Source: Phycisphaerae bacterium
Lineage (GTDB): Bacteria; Planctomycetota; Phycisphaerae; UBA1845
Assembly: GCA_013360585.1 (NCBI GenBank)
Contig: JABWBH010000002.1
Location: 62,001-126,000 of the forward strand
DNA length: 64,000 bases
Direction of reading: 5' to 3'
In this document: in pieces, positions 1 through 9,025 of the stretch
Position numbering within the stretch: the first letter of the stretch is position 1
Layout: every line of letters begins with the position of its first letter
Made by a program: the position numbers and the translations under genes
The notes under the pieces: generated by a model
The model's input: only the letters and a program-made list of their open reading frames with translations
Told to the model about the DNA's origin: nothing
Database searches by the model: none

Positions 1-186
1 GGCGGTCCGATCACGGGCGGGGCGATGAATCCCGCGCGGACGATCGGCACGCTGATCGGCGGAGGTTCCGCCACGTCGCATCTCTGGTCGCAGCACTGGG
101 TGTACTGGGTCGGTCCGATCGCCGGAGGACTGCTCGCCGCGTTCCTTTATGACGGGTTGGTTCGGCCGAAGGCGAACAAGGGCTGA
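1..186 (+). CDS. Aquaporin / MIP-family channel, C-terminal fragment
   Basis: The first 61 codons to a TGA are the end of a major intrinsic protein (aquaporin or glycerol facilitator); the start lies outside the window. The sequence contains the second pore signature NPART (residues 10-14 of the fragment) preceded by a Gly-rich stretch, and a last membrane helix of the type [17 protein letters not shown], followed by a short basic tail. MIP channels conduct water or small neutral solutes across the inner membrane. Whether this one is a water or glycerol channel cannot be decided from the fragment. It is followed by a gene-free stretch, so it probably ends its transcription unit. Confidence 0.9.
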   Translation, partial: GGPITGGAMNPARTIGTLIGGGSATSHLWSQHWVYWVGPIAGGLLAAFLYDGLVRPKANKG

Positions 187-566
187 CGCAGGTCCGCCGG
201 ATACCCGAAGTCGCTGCTGCACCGTCGAGCCGCACCCGAGCAGAAGCGGGCGCTTCGCGCCGTCCGTGCGGATCCTGCAACATCGGGGAAGATGGCGTTA
301 TCACACGTCGCTGCGGAGCGCCGTCTTGAACGCGGGCAGCGTGCTCGGCGCGCCCTCCTTGATCCGCCGCGGGCGGTAGTGGCGCCGGCGCGGCTGCCCC
401 TCCGTCACGCAGGTCGAGCGTCCGGCATCCAAGAGGGTGGACGGCGCGAAACACCGCGTCGGGCGGGGCTTTCGCCCGGTTGACGTTGATTACCGGGCTT
501 CCTAGACTCGAAACGACGACAACAAAGCCGCAACGGCGGGCATGAAGGCCCGCAAGGAGTGAAACG
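187..566. other. Intergenic region, no gene seen until the trxA promoter
   Basis: About 380 bases separate the aquaporin stop from trxA. Open frames exist on both strands but none has a convincing ribosome binding site, a recognisable product or a codon pattern like the neighbours. The last 90 bases hold a good sigma70-like promoter and the leader of trxA. The rest shows only GC-rich sequence in which I see no confident structure. Confidence 0.5.
480..508 (+). promoter_or_regulatory. Candidate sigma70 promoter of trxA
   Basis: TTGACG (five of six to consensus) at 480-485 and TAGACT (four of six) at 503-508 are separated by exactly 17 bases. The expected transcription start would be near 515, giving a leader of roughly 50 bases before the trxA ATG. 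The boxes are seen directly; promoter activity is inferred. Confidence 0.55.
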
Positions 567-899
567 ATGTCGGGCGCGAACACGCTGGAGTTCAACGAGG
601 GGAATTTCGAGAAGGAGGTTCTTCAGGCGAAAACCCCAGTCCTGGTGGATTTCTGGGCGGAGTGGTGCATGCCCTGCCGGGCATTGACGCCGATCATTGA
701 CGAATTGGCCGCGCAGTACGCAGGCAAGGTCAAGGTCGGCAAGCTCAACATCGACCAGAGCGCCAACCTCTCCGCGAAATACAACGTCAGCAGCATCCCG
801 ACGGTGATGATCTTCAATAAGGGCGAAGTCGCACAGAAATTCATCGGTCTGCGCGGCAAAGGCGACTACGAAAGCGCCCTGAACGGCCTCGGCGCGTAA
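567..899 (+). CDS. trxA: Thioredoxin with WCMPC active site
   Basis: A 110-residue thioredoxin, the usual length for a free cytoplasmic thioredoxin that reduces protein disulfides using electrons from thioredoxin reductase. The active site is WCMPC (residues 33-37), with Met instead of the usual Gly between the Trp-Cys and Pro-Cys pairs. The cis-Pro loop SIPTVMIF and the C-terminal helix are present and there is no signal peptide. An AAGGAG sequence lies seven bases before the ATG, and a promoter is visible at 480-508, so the gene looks monocistronic. The Met residue could change redox potential or partner choice; the family assignment itself is secure. Confidence 0.95.
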   Translation: MSGANTLEFNEGNFEKEVLQAKTPVLVDFWAEWCMPCRALTPIIDELAAQYAGKVKVGKLNIDQSANLSAKYNVSSIPTVMIFNKGEVAQKFIGLRGKGDYESALNGLGA

Positions 900-965
900 A
901 ACGGCGGCCGATCGCGCATCCGGGCGGCGCGTCAGCGGACGGCGCAGCGAAGGGTCGCCCGTCCG

Positions 966-1745
966 TTACGGTTTTCCGCCGGAGGAGTCATCGCCGGCGG
1001 CGGGTTCCTCTCCGCTGCCCGCGTCGCCGCCTTCGTGATCACCGCTGCGCCCCCCGAAATCCCGAAGGTTCAGGTCCGCGATGGTGACGTCGTTCAGCGA
1101 GAGCATGTCGGGAAAGTTCGCCGGGTTCATGTAAAGATCCGTACTGACGATGAACGCGCCGTTGGTGAACTTTGCGTTGAGGTTCATCGGAATGATGACC
1201 TCTTGCGCTCCCGCGGGCGGTGTGCTTGCTCCAGGTTGAAGCCCTTCCAGGTTCGCCTCAATCAGTCGGCCGGTCTTCTCTTGCACCGCCTTCGCCCACG
1301 CCCGGAATTCGTCGCTCGAAACGTTGGACTTCAGATCCGCACTGGCCCACTTCTCGTAGAACGCCGTCGCGTTCTCATCGAGTTGGTCGCTCGACACGTC
1401 AAAAATCTTCGCCGCCTGGATCGGCATGCCCATCATGCCTTCGAACATGCGGTAGTACACGTAGCCCAGAAACCCTTCCCCCGCGCCCGTCAGAAGGCTG
1501 ATCGGGATCGCAAGGATCGCCAGCACCCGCCCCTTGGCGCGACCCCCCGAGGTGTTCGCGATGCCGATGAACCCGCAGATGAGGGCGACGATGACATTGA
1601 CCACCGGGCAGCAGACCAGAAACGAAGAAATGAAAGCGGTGATCGCAGCACCGCTCCAAGGTCGCTCCGGCTGGACGCCGTAGAAGGGCGGCGGTTGAAA
1701 CGTGGGCATGCCCGGACCCGGCGCGGGCGGCTGCATCTGCGTCAT
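966..1745 (-). CDS. DUF4190-like membrane protein with soluble C-terminal domain
   Basis: A 259-residue protein of unknown role. The start at 1745 is chosen because GGGAGA lies eight bases upstream of this ATG; a longer reading from a TTG at 1781 is possible but has no such site. The N-terminus is Pro/Gln/Gly rich (about 30 residues), followed by two hydrophobic segments (roughly residues 34-65 and 72-100) arranged as in DUF4190 proteins, where the two helices are joined by a GGRAKGR-type loop. The last 150 residues are a soluble region ending in an acidic, Gly/Ser-rich tail. It stands alone between convergent and tandem neighbours, and no function is proposed. Confidence 0.75.
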   Translation of the reverse strand: MTQMQPPAPGPGMPTFQPPPFYGVQPERPWSGAAITAFISSFLVCCPVVNVIVALICGFIGIANTSGGRAKGRVLAILAIPISLLTGAGEGFLGYVYYRMFEGMMGMPIQAAKIFDVSSDQLDENATAFYEKWASADLKSNVSSDEFRAWAKAVQEKTGRLIEANLEGLQPGASTPPAGAQEVIIPMNLNAKFTNGAFIVSTDLYMNPANFPDMLSLNDVTIADLNLRDFGGRSGDHEGGDAGSGEEPAAGDDSSGGKP

Positions 1746-2038
1746 GTCGAGGTTCTCCCTGAAACTGTCTTGAGCCTTCAAACCGGAATTCGGGAGGAAG
1801 TGTCGCAGATTTCCGGCGCGGGGCCAAGGGCGTCAGGCGGGGGATTCTGGTGCGCGGTGTTCCACCCGTCGGGCGGGTTCCGCGTGTTCGAAGCCCTCCT
1901 GCGGTTTACCACCCGACCGGGGACAAAGGTTCGCAGGCGTTCCGGAAACCGCGCGGGCCGGGACGCCGGATCCCCACATCCGGACGCCCCGACCCCGCGT
2001 CTCTCCCTCAACGTGTACGCCCGCCGCGCGCCTCCCGG

Positions 2039-3655
2039 TCACGGGCAGGTGTAATCTCTTGTCGCCTTCGCGCCGCAGTTCCAGGCCGCGGTCGCCGTCG
2101 CGTCGCCGGCGGCCTGACCCTTGAACTTCACCGTCGCCTCGCCGTTGGCGTTCAGGGTACCGCTCTTGTCATCGCCGCCGGACAGGGTGACCGTGAATCC
2201 GTCCCCGGGCCGGCCGCCGGCCAGCGCGATCTTCAACGTGTTTCCGTTGTTCCCGGTTTTGCACTTCGCCTTGGCGATGCGCTCGTCGCCGGTGCAGCCG
2301 TCGTCGGCCGCAACGATGCGGTGAATCTCACCCGTCGTCCCCGTCGGACCGAGCGTCGTGCTGCCGAGCACGTAGATTTCGCCCGCTTCGTCGCGCCCGA
2401 ACCCTTTCAGGAAGCGCCCGTAAGGCACATCCGCGTCGGTGATCTTGAATTCAAGAATGCGGTGCTCTCCCGGCGTCGGCTCGTCGAGGTAGTAAAGCCT
2501 CCCCGACGGGGTCTGAAACTGCATCGAGAAGTCGCCGAAGATGAAACGCCCCTCCAGCGCGGGCGACTGCGTGCCGCGGTAGACGTACCCCGCGAGGATC
2601 GACAGCCCGCCCTCAAGCTGCATGTACTCGACGATCGGATCGGTCAGACCCGTCGTGTCGCAGTCGTCCGGGTGATTCTTCGGGTTGAACGGATCGAAGC
2701 AGTGCCTGCCCTCGCGGCGGGCCCAGCCGTAGTTCTTGCCCTTCTCGACGATATTGAGTTCCTCGTAGACGTCCTGCCCGACGTCGCCGAGATAAAGGCG
2801 TCCGTCCCCACCGGGACCGTCGTCAAAGGAGAAGCGGAAGGGATTGCGGAACCCCCAGGCGTAGATCTCGTTCACGCCGGCGCCGCCGAGAAAAGGGTTG
2901 TCCGGCGGGATCGCATAAGGCGACGAGCTGCTGACGTCGACGCGGAGCATCGCGCCGAGCGGCGTCTCGATGTTCTGGCCGTTGCCCTGGGTCGTGTGCC
3001 AGAGTTCGGGCTGATGCAGGTCGTCGTTGGCGCCGCCGCCGTCTCCGAGCGAGAAATACAGATATCCGTCGGGACCGAAGGCGACCGTGCCGGCGTTGTG
3101 ATTGAACTCCGGCTTGTCGATGCGGAACAGGAGGTTGGCGTCGGGGTTGGCGACGTCCGGATCCGAGTCGGAGACGCGGAACTCGGCGAGAACCTCTTCA
3201 TGACACCCGCGCGAGGTTCCGCGGCAGGGTCCGCCGATCGGACCGCTGGTGCGCGGGCGGCTGTAACGGACGAAGAAGCGTCCGTTGTTCGCGTAATCCG
3301 GATGAAAGGCAAGCCCGAGGACGCCGCGCTCGTCAAACCCCGTGTTCAGGACGGGGATCTGCGACGAGAGATCGAGGAACGGGCGCTCAAGCAGGACGCC
3401 GTCCTTGATGATGCGGATCGGTCCGGACTGATCGACGACAAACATGCGGCCCGAGCCGTCGCCGGCGTGCGTCAGATGAACCGGAGACACGAGTCCGGAC
3501 GCCACCGGCTCCAGCTCGATCGTAAGATCGCCCTTCTCAATCTGGGCATAAACGGTGCTCGCAGCAACCAGCGCGCCTGCGACGCTTAACACATGAACAA
3601 AAGACCGCGCCGTGCGATGCGGGCCTGTCAGTTCGCCTCTCCTGCCTGCGTGCAT
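2039..3655 (-). CDS. Secreted PQQ-dependent sugar dehydrogenase family beta-propeller
   Basis: A 538-residue exported protein of the soluble glucose/sorbosone dehydrogenase family, which oxidises aldoses using pyrroloquinoline quinone in a six-bladed propeller outside the inner membrane. The start at 3655 has GGGGAGG six bases upstream and opens a signal peptide ending near VYAQ (about residue 36). Family features visible are GLVSPVHLTHAGDGSGRMFV, the ERGVLGLAFHPDY blade, NHNAGTVAFGPDGYLY with its catalytic-type His, and EIYAWGFRNPFRFSFD. After the propeller there is an extra region of about 90 residues, Gly/Asp/Lys rich with a few Cys, that resembles an Ig-like secreted add-on. The true electron acceptor and sugar are unknown; some family members do not bind PQQ. 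Confidence 0.85.
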   Translation of the reverse strand: MHAGRRGELTGPHRTARSFVHVLSVAGALVAASTVYAQIEKGDLTIELEPVASGLVSPVHLTHAGDGSGRMFVVDQSGPIRIIKDGVLLERPFLDLSSQIPVLNTGFDERGVLGLAFHPDYANNGRFFVRYSRPRTSGPIGGPCRGTSRGCHEEVLAEFRVSDSDPDVANPDANLLFRIDKPEFNHNAGTVAFGPDGYLYFSLGDGGGANDDLHQPELWHTTQGNGQNIETPLGAMLRVDVSSSSPYAIPPDNPFLGGAGVNEIYAWGFRNPFRFSFDDGPGGDGRLYLGDVGQDVYEELNIVEKGKNYGWARREGRHCFDPFNPKNHPDDCDTTGLTDPIVEYMQLEGGLSILAGYVYRGTQSPALEGRFIFGDFSMQFQTPSGRLYYLDEPTPGEHRILEFKITDADVPYGRFLKGFGRDEAGEIYVLGSTTLGPTGTTGEIHRIVAADDGCTGDERIAKAKCKTGNNGNTLKIALAGGRPGDGFTVTLSGGDDKSGTLNANGEATVKFKGQAAGDATATAAWNCGAKATRDYTCP

Positions 3656-3858
3656 TTCAACCCTCCCCTTCAAAACCTCGAGCAGCCCCGGTGGAAGGAT
3701 GTCGCCGGACACCGGCGTCATTGCAGGCGGGAGCGCAGGCGGCGACGTTTGCCGATTCGGGTCGGCGGCGCCTATCATGCCGCCGCAAAGGAACTTGCAT
3801 CGCGGGCGCCCGCAAAAGGCGGAACGACCGCGTCGAACGCGGCCGGACGAGGAAACGA

Positions 3859-4602
3859 ATGAACGTCGCGCTTTTCATCACGTGCCTGACGGACACGTTT
3901 TCGCCGCGCGCCGGCGTGGCGGTCGTGCGCGTCCTGCGGCACTTCGGATGCGACGTCCGCTTCCCCGAGGCGCAGACGTGCTGCGGCCAGCCGCACTACA
4001 ACAACGGATATCACGCCGAAGCGGCGCGGCTCGGGCGACGGCTGATCGATGTCTTCGAGGGGTATCCGCACGTGGTCACGCCCTCAGGGTCGTGCGCCGC
4101 GCTGGTGAAGCTTCATCTGCCGCACCTGCTGGAGCATGACCGTGCGTACGCCGCGCGGGCGAAGGATCTGGCGCAGCGGACGTGGGAGTTCGGGATGTTC
4201 GTGACGAAGGTACTCAAGGTCGACCTGTCGCGGATTCCGGCGCCGGCGGGGCATTCGTACACGGTTCATTACAGTTGTCACATGCGTGAGCTGGCGGATC
4301 CGATGCCGACGTGCCGTCTGGTGAGCGATCTTCCGGGCGCGGATTACCGCCCGCTGGAGCGGCTGGACGTGTGCTGTGGATTCGGCGGGGCGTTCAACCT
4401 TCAGTATCCCGAGATCAGCGACGGGATGACCCGCGACAAGGTCGAGCACATCCGCCGGACGGGCGCGACGACGCTGGTGTGTAATGAGGCGGGTTGCGGC
4501 ATGACGATCGGCGGGACGGCGCACCGCCTCGGCACAACGCTGCGGATCCGGCACATCGCGGAGGTCTGGGCGGAGGGGCTGGGTCTGATGGGGCGCGACT
4601 GA
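3859..4602 (+). CDS. LutA/YkgE-like (Fe-S)-binding CCG-domain protein
   Basis: A 247-residue protein with two copies of the Cys-rich (CCG) domain found in LutA/YkgE and heterodisulfide reductase subunits, where they bind non-classical iron-sulfur centres. The first CCG is at residues 41-43 (TCCGQPH), the second at 172-174 (VCCGFGG), with further Cys at 79, 140, 208 and 213. LutA acts with LutB and LutC in L-lactate oxidation, but neither partner is nearby, so the role here is open and I give no symbol. GAGGAA precedes the ATG by five bases. The RND transporter gene follows after a 37-base gap on the same strand and may be cotranscribed. Confidence 0.8.
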   Translation: MNVALFITCLTDTFSPRAGVAVVRVLRHFGCDVRFPEAQTCCGQPHYNNGYHAEAARLGRRLIDVFEGYPHVVTPSGSCAALVKLHLPHLLEHDRAYAARAKDLAQRTWEFGMFVTKVLKVDLSRIPAPAGHSYTVHYSCHMRELADPMPTCRLVSDLPGADYRPLERLDVCCGFGGAFNLQYPEISDGMTRDKVEHIRRTGATTLVCNEAGCGMTIGGTAHRLGTTLRIRHIAEVWAEGLGLMGRD

Positions 4603-4639
4603 CGCGCGGTCATCGAGGCGGGACGGGCAGCGCACTCGG

Positions 4640-6931
4640 ATGCACAAGCTCGCGGATTTCATCCTTAACCAGCGCGGCGCGCTGCTGGCGTTTGCGGCGG
4701 TCGTGACGGCGCTGGCGGTTGCGGGCGAGCGCCGTCTCAAGTTTGACGAGGATCCGCGCAACATCATCCGCTCGGACGATCCCGAGTACGCCCGTCTCGA
4801 GGAGATCGAAGCGACGTTCGGCACGGACGACCGCGACTGCTACGTCGTGATCCACGCGTCGGAGGTCTTCAGCGACCCCGTCTGCGTCGGACTGGCGAAG
4901 GTCTGCGCTGCGTTGCGCGGCGTCGAGGGCGTGGAGGTCGTGCAAAGCCTGCTGGACGTGGTGGACTACCGGAGTCTGCCGCCGACGCCGCTGGTCCCGC
5001 CGGCGGGATCGGACGCGTCGGCCTACGAAAAGGGGCGGAACGCGGCGCGCACGCATCCGCTGGTCGCCGGACACCTGATGTCCGCGGACGGGAAGACGAC
5101 GCTGGTCGTCGTCGGGCTGGGGGAAAGCGCGTCGCGCATCGAGACGATCCGCGACGTGGTGGCGCGGATCGAGAGCGCCCTGTCGTCCGTGTCCGCTGAG
5201 GTTCCCTTCACGATGCAGTTGACGGGCGTGCCGGCGCTGCGCGCGGAAGTGTTTTACGCGATGCGCGACGATCAGAAGACGTTTACGCTGGTCGGCGTCG
5301 CGCTGGGGCTGGGGATGGCGGTGTTTCTGTTCCGGCGTCCCACGGAGATCGTGATCGTCGGCGCGGCGTCGGTGCTGGGCGCGTTGTGGACGCTGGGCGC
5401 GATGGGGTGGGCGGGCGAGAAAACCAACGTCATCAACGTGATCACGCCGACGCTCATCCTCGTTATCGGGTTCGAGGACGCGATCCACGTCATGCTGCAC
5501 ATCCAGCGGGCGCGGGCGGAGGGGATGTCACCGCGCGAAGCGGCGCGATCCGCGGTCGCTCGGGTCGGCGGGGCGTGTTTCATGGCGGCGCTGACGACGT
5601 CGATCGGGTTCGGATCGCTGGTGGCGGCCGAGGCGCCGCTGATCCGCAGGCTGGGAGTCTCCTGCGCGGTCGGGGCCTTTCTCGCGCTGGGCGCCGTGCT
5701 TTTGATCGTTCCGATCGTGGCAGGCGGCGTCGCCGGGAAGATGATCAGCCTGGAGCGAAGCCGCGCGATGACGTCGGCGTTCGAGCGGTTCTTTGATCGC
5801 CGACTTGGTCCTGTACTGGAGCGTCCGGGCCGGGTCGTCGCCGTCGGCGCTGCGCTGACGGTTTTGAGCGTCCTGTTATGCACGCGCCTCAGGCCGGACA
5901 ACGCGTGGGAACAGTCGGTCCCGTCGGACAGCCGGACGTTTGCGGCGTGGAAGGCGATCAATGACGCCTTCGGGGGCGCGCAGACGGTCTTCGGCGTCGT
6001 CACGTGGCCGGAGGGGCATGCGTTGGATTCCCCTGAGGTGCTCTCGGTGATCGGAGCGGCGGAGGCCTGCTTTCACAACGATGAGGCGACGCAGTACCCG
6101 CTTTCGGTGCTGTCGCTGGCGCGGCTGACGCCGATCGGGGCGAGCGACGCGCCGGCGGCGGTGCGGTTGCTGCGCTTGGCGCCGGCGCCGGTGCAGGCGC
6201 TGCTGGCGCGGTTCATCAGCGAGCCGAAGCGCACGGCGCTGGTGACGGGGCGGATCCGTGACACGGGGGAGCGCGCCGCGCCACTGGAGGGACGGCTGGC
6301 GGGGCTTCGGGCGGCGTTTTCGGAGCTGAGCGAACTGCACCCGGGATTCACGTTTCATCTGACGGGTGCGCCGGCGGTGGCGGACCGGAGTCTGCGGGCG
6401 ATGATCGGCGATCTCGCGGCGAGTCTGGCATCGGCGGCGGTCATCATCTTCGCAGTGATGGCGCTGTCGTTCCGGTCGCTGCGGCTGGGCGTGATCAGTG
6501 TGCTGCCGAACGTGCTGCCGCTGTCGCTGGTTGGAGCGGCGCTGGTCATTGCCGGGGAGTCGCTCCAGATCATCACCGTCATCGTGTTCAGCATCTGCCT
6601 GGGACTCGGCGTGGACAATACGATCCACCTGGTCAACCGGTTCCGATCCGAAGCGGAGGCGGACGGCGACATCCCCGCGGCGGTGCGTCGCAGCATCCGG
6701 GCGGTCGGGTGGGCGATCGTCACGGCGACCCTCGTGCTGATCACCGGTTTCGCCGGGATTGTGTTGAGCCGGATTCCGTCGCTGCGGATGTTCGGAGCGT
6801 TGTCGTGCGTGGCGCTGCTGGCGTCGATCGGATCGTCGCTGGTGCTCCTGCCGGCGTTGCTGATGCTTTACGCGCGGGCGCCGAAGCGTGCGGCGGCGGC
6901 GAAGGCCGCCGTGCAAGTGCCGTTGCATTGA
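4640..6931 (+). CDS. MMPL/RND superfamily transporter
   Basis: A 763-residue inner-membrane protein with the duplicated RND architecture: one N-terminal helix, a large extracytoplasmic loop, a block of about five to six helices, then the same again. Each helix block carries the Asp-containing motif expected in proton-driven RND proteins (VIGFEDAIHV in the first half, GLGVDNTIHLVNRF in the second). Length and layout match the MMPL/HpnN-like exporters that move hydrophobic lipids such as hopanoids or wax esters. There are no adaptor, outer-membrane or hopanoid genes nearby, so the substrate is unknown. The gene lies just downstream of the LutA-like gene; the ATG is weakly served by a Shine-Dalgarno sequence. 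Confidence 0.85.
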   Translation: MHKLADFILNQRGALLAFAAVVTALAVAGERRLKFDEDPRNIIRSDDPEYARLEEIEATFGTDDRDCYVVIHASEVFSDPVCVGLAKVCAALRGVEGVEVVQSLLDVVDYRSLPPTPLVPPAGSDASAYEKGRNAARTHPLVAGHLMSADGKTTLVVVGLGESASRIETIRDVVARIESALSSVSAEVPFTMQLTGVPALRAEVFYAMRDDQKTFTLVGVALGLGMAVFLFRRPTEIVIVGAASVLGALWTLGAMGWAGEKTNVINVITPTLILVIGFEDAIHVMLHIQRARAEGMSPREAARSAVARVGGACFMAALTTSIGFGSLVAAEAPLIRRLGVSCAVGAFLALGAVLLIVPIVAGGVAGKMISLERSRAMTSAFERFFDRRLGPVLERPGRVVAVGAALTVLSVLLCTRLRPDNAWEQSVPSDSRTFAAWKAINDAFGGAQTVFGVVTWPEGHALDSPEVLSVIGAAEACFHNDEATQYPLSVLSLARLTPIGASDAPAAVRLLRLAPAPVQALLARFISEPKRTALVTGRIRDTGERAAPLEGRLAGLRAAFSELSELHPGFTFHLTGAPAVADRSLRAMIGDLAASLASAAVIIFAVMALSFRSLRLGVISVLPNVLPLSLVGAALVIAGESLQIITVIVFSICLGLGVDNTIHLVNRFRSEAEADGDIPAAVRRSIRAVGWAIVTATLVLITGFAGIVLSRIPSLRMFGALSCVALLASIGSSLVLLPALLMLYARAPKRAAAAKAAVQVPLH

Positions 6932-7205
6932 CACTTCGCGCGGGCTTAACGGACCGTGCCAGGACGTGACGCCGCCCCGCCAGTTTGACAGTTCACCGTC
7001 GCGCGTCGGGTCGGGATGCCGCCCGCGCATTCCTGCAATAAGCCGCTGAAAATAAAGGAGTTATCTCGCTTCGATCCCTGACCGGCTGATGTGGTACGCC
7101 CCTTGCCCTTGTGTCGGTCGAGGCGAAGCGCCGGGAGCGGGCGAGGGGCCCGCGCGACTCGCCGGAGCGCCGATCGCGGCGCAGTCTTTCATAGGAGGTG
7201 CGTAC

Positions 7206-7640
7206 ATGTTGACTCACAGGTTGAATCCGTTTGCTCCGTTTCCGGCCGTTCGCCGCGAACTGGACCGGGTTTTCGAGTCCGTGTTCGGCAACGGTGCGGT
7301 GAGCAGCGCCGCGCCGGCTTATCCGGCGCTGAATGTCTGGGAGGACGGTGGGGCGTTCACGATCGAGGCGGAGATTCCGGGCATTGAACTGTCGGACATT
7401 GAAGTTCAGGTGGCCGGCGCCGACGTGACGATCAAGGGAACGCGTCGTCCGGCGGTGGAGGGCGAAACAACGATGCTGCGCGAGGAGCGTCCGACAGGCA
7501 CGTTCTCGCGGACCCTGACGTTCCCCGTCGAGGTCGTCGCCGACCAGGTCGAAGCGACGATGAAAAACGGGGTGTTGGTGATCCGACTGCCGAAAAGCCC
7601 GGAGGCGACGGCGCGGAAGATCCAGATCAAGAGCAACTGA
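7206..7640 (+). CDS. Hsp20/alpha-crystallin small heat-shock protein, copy 1
   Basis: A 144-residue small heat-shock chaperone, an ATP-independent holdase that forms oligomers and keeps unfolded proteins soluble. The start at 7206 follows a very strong AGGAGGTG seven bases away; longer in-frame readings lack this. The alpha-crystallin domain covers about residues 40-138, with NVWEDGGAFTIEAEIPG at its start and the conserved GVLVIRLPK near its end. The C-terminal IQI matches the I-x-I motif that docks neighbouring subunits, so this copy should assemble. It is the first of three tandem Hsp20 genes with gaps of 60 and 89 bases, probably one operon. No obvious sigma32-type or CIRCE element is visible upstream. 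Confidence 0.95.
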   Translation: MLTHRLNPFAPFPAVRRELDRVFESVFGNGAVSSAAPAYPALNVWEDGGAFTIEAEIPGIELSDIEVQVAGADVTIKGTRRPAVEGETTMLREERPTGTFSRTLTFPVEVVADQVEATMKNGVLVIRLPKSPEATARKIQIKSN

Positions 7641-7700
7641 ACATGCGCACAGCCGCGCCGAGCGAGGAGGCGGGCGTGCTTTCATGAGGAGGACATCGAT

Positions 7701-8099
7701 ATGAACACCTGTGCCGAAATGCAGAAAAGTGAGACACATCAGCCGACGGTGGAGCGTGTGCGCTCCGGGCAGGTTTACCGGCCGCTGGTGGACATCGTTG
7801 AGCGGAAGGATGAGCTGCTGGTCATCGCGGACGTACCGGGAGCGACTCCGGACAGCATCGAGGTGAACTTCGAGCGCGGGGAGTTGACGCTTTGCGCCGT
7901 GGTTCCGCCGCGGGAGCGTGAAGGACAGAGGGCGCTGCTGACGGAATACGGCGTGGGCGATTTCTGCCGGACCTTCTCGGTGAGTGAAGAGATCGACGCC
8001 GCGAAGATTACGGCGAGCTACGTCCACGGCGTGCTGACGCTGCACCTGCCGAAGAAGGATTCGGCCAAGCCGCGGAAGATCGCGGTGAAGTCGGCGTAA
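7701..8099 (+). CDS. Hsp20/alpha-crystallin small heat-shock protein, copy 2
   Basis: A 132-residue Hsp20 protein, the middle gene of the tandem. A TGAGGAGGA site precedes the ATG. The alpha-crystallin domain runs from about residue 28 (RPLVDIVERKDELLVIADVPG) to GVLTLHLPKK near the end. It is more diverged than the other two, with a short unrelated N-terminal arm and a changed surface loop (VVPPREREGQR). The C-terminus ends in KIAVKSA, so the I-x-I oligomerisation motif is weakened to I-x-V. It could be a partner subunit in hetero-oligomers with the flanking copies; that is inference. Confidence 0.93.
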   Translation: MNTCAEMQKSETHQPTVERVRSGQVYRPLVDIVERKDELLVIADVPGATPDSIEVNFERGELTLCAVVPPREREGQRALLTEYGVGDFCRTFSVSEEIDAAKITASYVHGVLTLHLPKKDSAKPRKIAVKSA

Positions 8100-8188
8100 G
8101 GGCGGCGTGTTGCGGCTCGGTTTTGTACGGCGTGTGAGTTCGACAAGGCCGGGTGACAGGCCCGGCGACATGAAGGGAGGTGGCGATC

Positions 8189-8668
8189 ATGAATCTGATT
8201 CCGTGGAGGAACAAGGATCCGGATCGTGCGATGCAGGCCTTGATGCCTTCGTTTGAGAACTTCAGGACCGAGATGGACCGGTTATTCTCCCGGTTCTTCA
8301 GTGAACCGCTCGGGTTCGCAGGCGCCGGGCGGTGGCTGGAGTTGACGCCGCGCGTTGACCTGGCGGACACCGAGTCGGCGGTCGAGGTGAAGGTCGAGGT
8401 TCCCGGCGTGGAGCCGAAGGACATCGACATCGAGGTGTCGGACAACATGCTCTTCATCCGTGGTCAGAAGGTCCGGGACCGCGAGGAGAAAAAGCGGAAC
8501 TACTACTACGCGGAGCGGGAGCAAGGGTCGTTTTCGCGGAGCATTCCGCTGCCGACGTCGGTCAACGCCGACAAAGTCGACGCGACCTTCAAGGACGGCG
8601 TCCTGACGGTGACGTTGCCCAAGAAACCGGGATCGGTGGGTCGCAAGGTGCCGGTCCGCAATGCGTAA
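8189..8668 (+). CDS. Hsp20/alpha-crystallin small heat-shock protein, copy 3
   Basis: A 159-residue Hsp20 protein. The ATG at 8189 is preferred over a GTG at 8180 because the GGGAGG site lies eight bases from the ATG but abuts the GTG. The N-terminal arm (FENFRTEMDRLFSRFF) is the type seen in class A bacterial small heat-shock proteins, and the crystallin domain contains VEVPGVEPKDIDIEV, a Tyr-rich loop (NYYYAEREQGSFSRS) and GVLTVTLPKK. The tail ends in KVPVRNA. It closes the three-gene cluster and is followed at once by two strong hairpins. Confidence 0.95.
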   Translation: MNLIPWRNKDPDRAMQALMPSFENFRTEMDRLFSRFFSEPLGFAGAGRWLELTPRVDLADTESAVEVKVEVPGVEPKDIDIEVSDNMLFIRGQKVRDREEKKRNYYYAEREQGSFSRSIPLPTSVNADKVDATFKDGVLTVTLPKKPGSVGRKVPVRNA

Positions 8669-8672
8669 ACTT

Positions 8673-8702
8673 CCCGGAGGTCCGGTGGCCGGACCTGCCG
8701 GG
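8673..8702 (+). terminator. Hairpin just after the Hsp20 cluster
   Basis: GGTCCGG and CCGGACC pair perfectly around a three-base loop and are extended by CCCGG/CCGGG with small bulges. It begins four bases after the last hsp20 stop codon. There is no T-run, so it may act as a pause or mRNA-stabilising structure as well as a terminator. Confidence 0.5.
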
Positions 8703-8706
8703 TCTG

Positions 8707-8753
8707 AACCGCGGTTTCCACCGCCGCAGCGTCGCGGAGGTGGAACCCGCGTT
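8707..8753 (+). terminator. Second long hairpin after the Hsp20 cluster
   Basis: The arms CGCGGTTTCCACC and GGTGGAACCCGCG pair over about 12 positions with an inner GC-rich loop, followed by TTTGTTTG. With the preceding hairpin this forms a double stop at the end of the hsp20 unit. The remaining 270 bases to the next gene contain no gene that I can support. Confidence 0.5.
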
Positions 8754-9025
8754 TGTTTGATCCTCTTCTGGCGCCCGTGTGTCCCAACGAACCCTGATCG
8801 CTCAGTATCCGCAGACCTGACCGCGGACCCAAGTCGCGCAATCGGGACAGGCGACATCCGGGCGATACCTGACGTGAACTTCATCAGGTGAGGCTTTCAG
8901 GCAGGGCGGATTTAAGGGCGATTTTGGTTATCGGACTAAAATGCCGCCTGAGTGTCGTTGACACCGCCGGGGATGATCGCAGAATCCCCGGCTTCGCATT
9001 CAGTCAGAGGAAGGGACGGACGGAC

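Noticed and set aside
11..595. A 194-codon minus-strand frame over the aquaporin end and trxA start
   Set aside because: Overlaps two real genes, no ribosome site or similarity, composition of a shadow frame.
1850..3589. A 579-codon plus-strand frame
   Set aside because: Antisense to the PQQ-type dehydrogenase, which has a signal peptide and family motifs.
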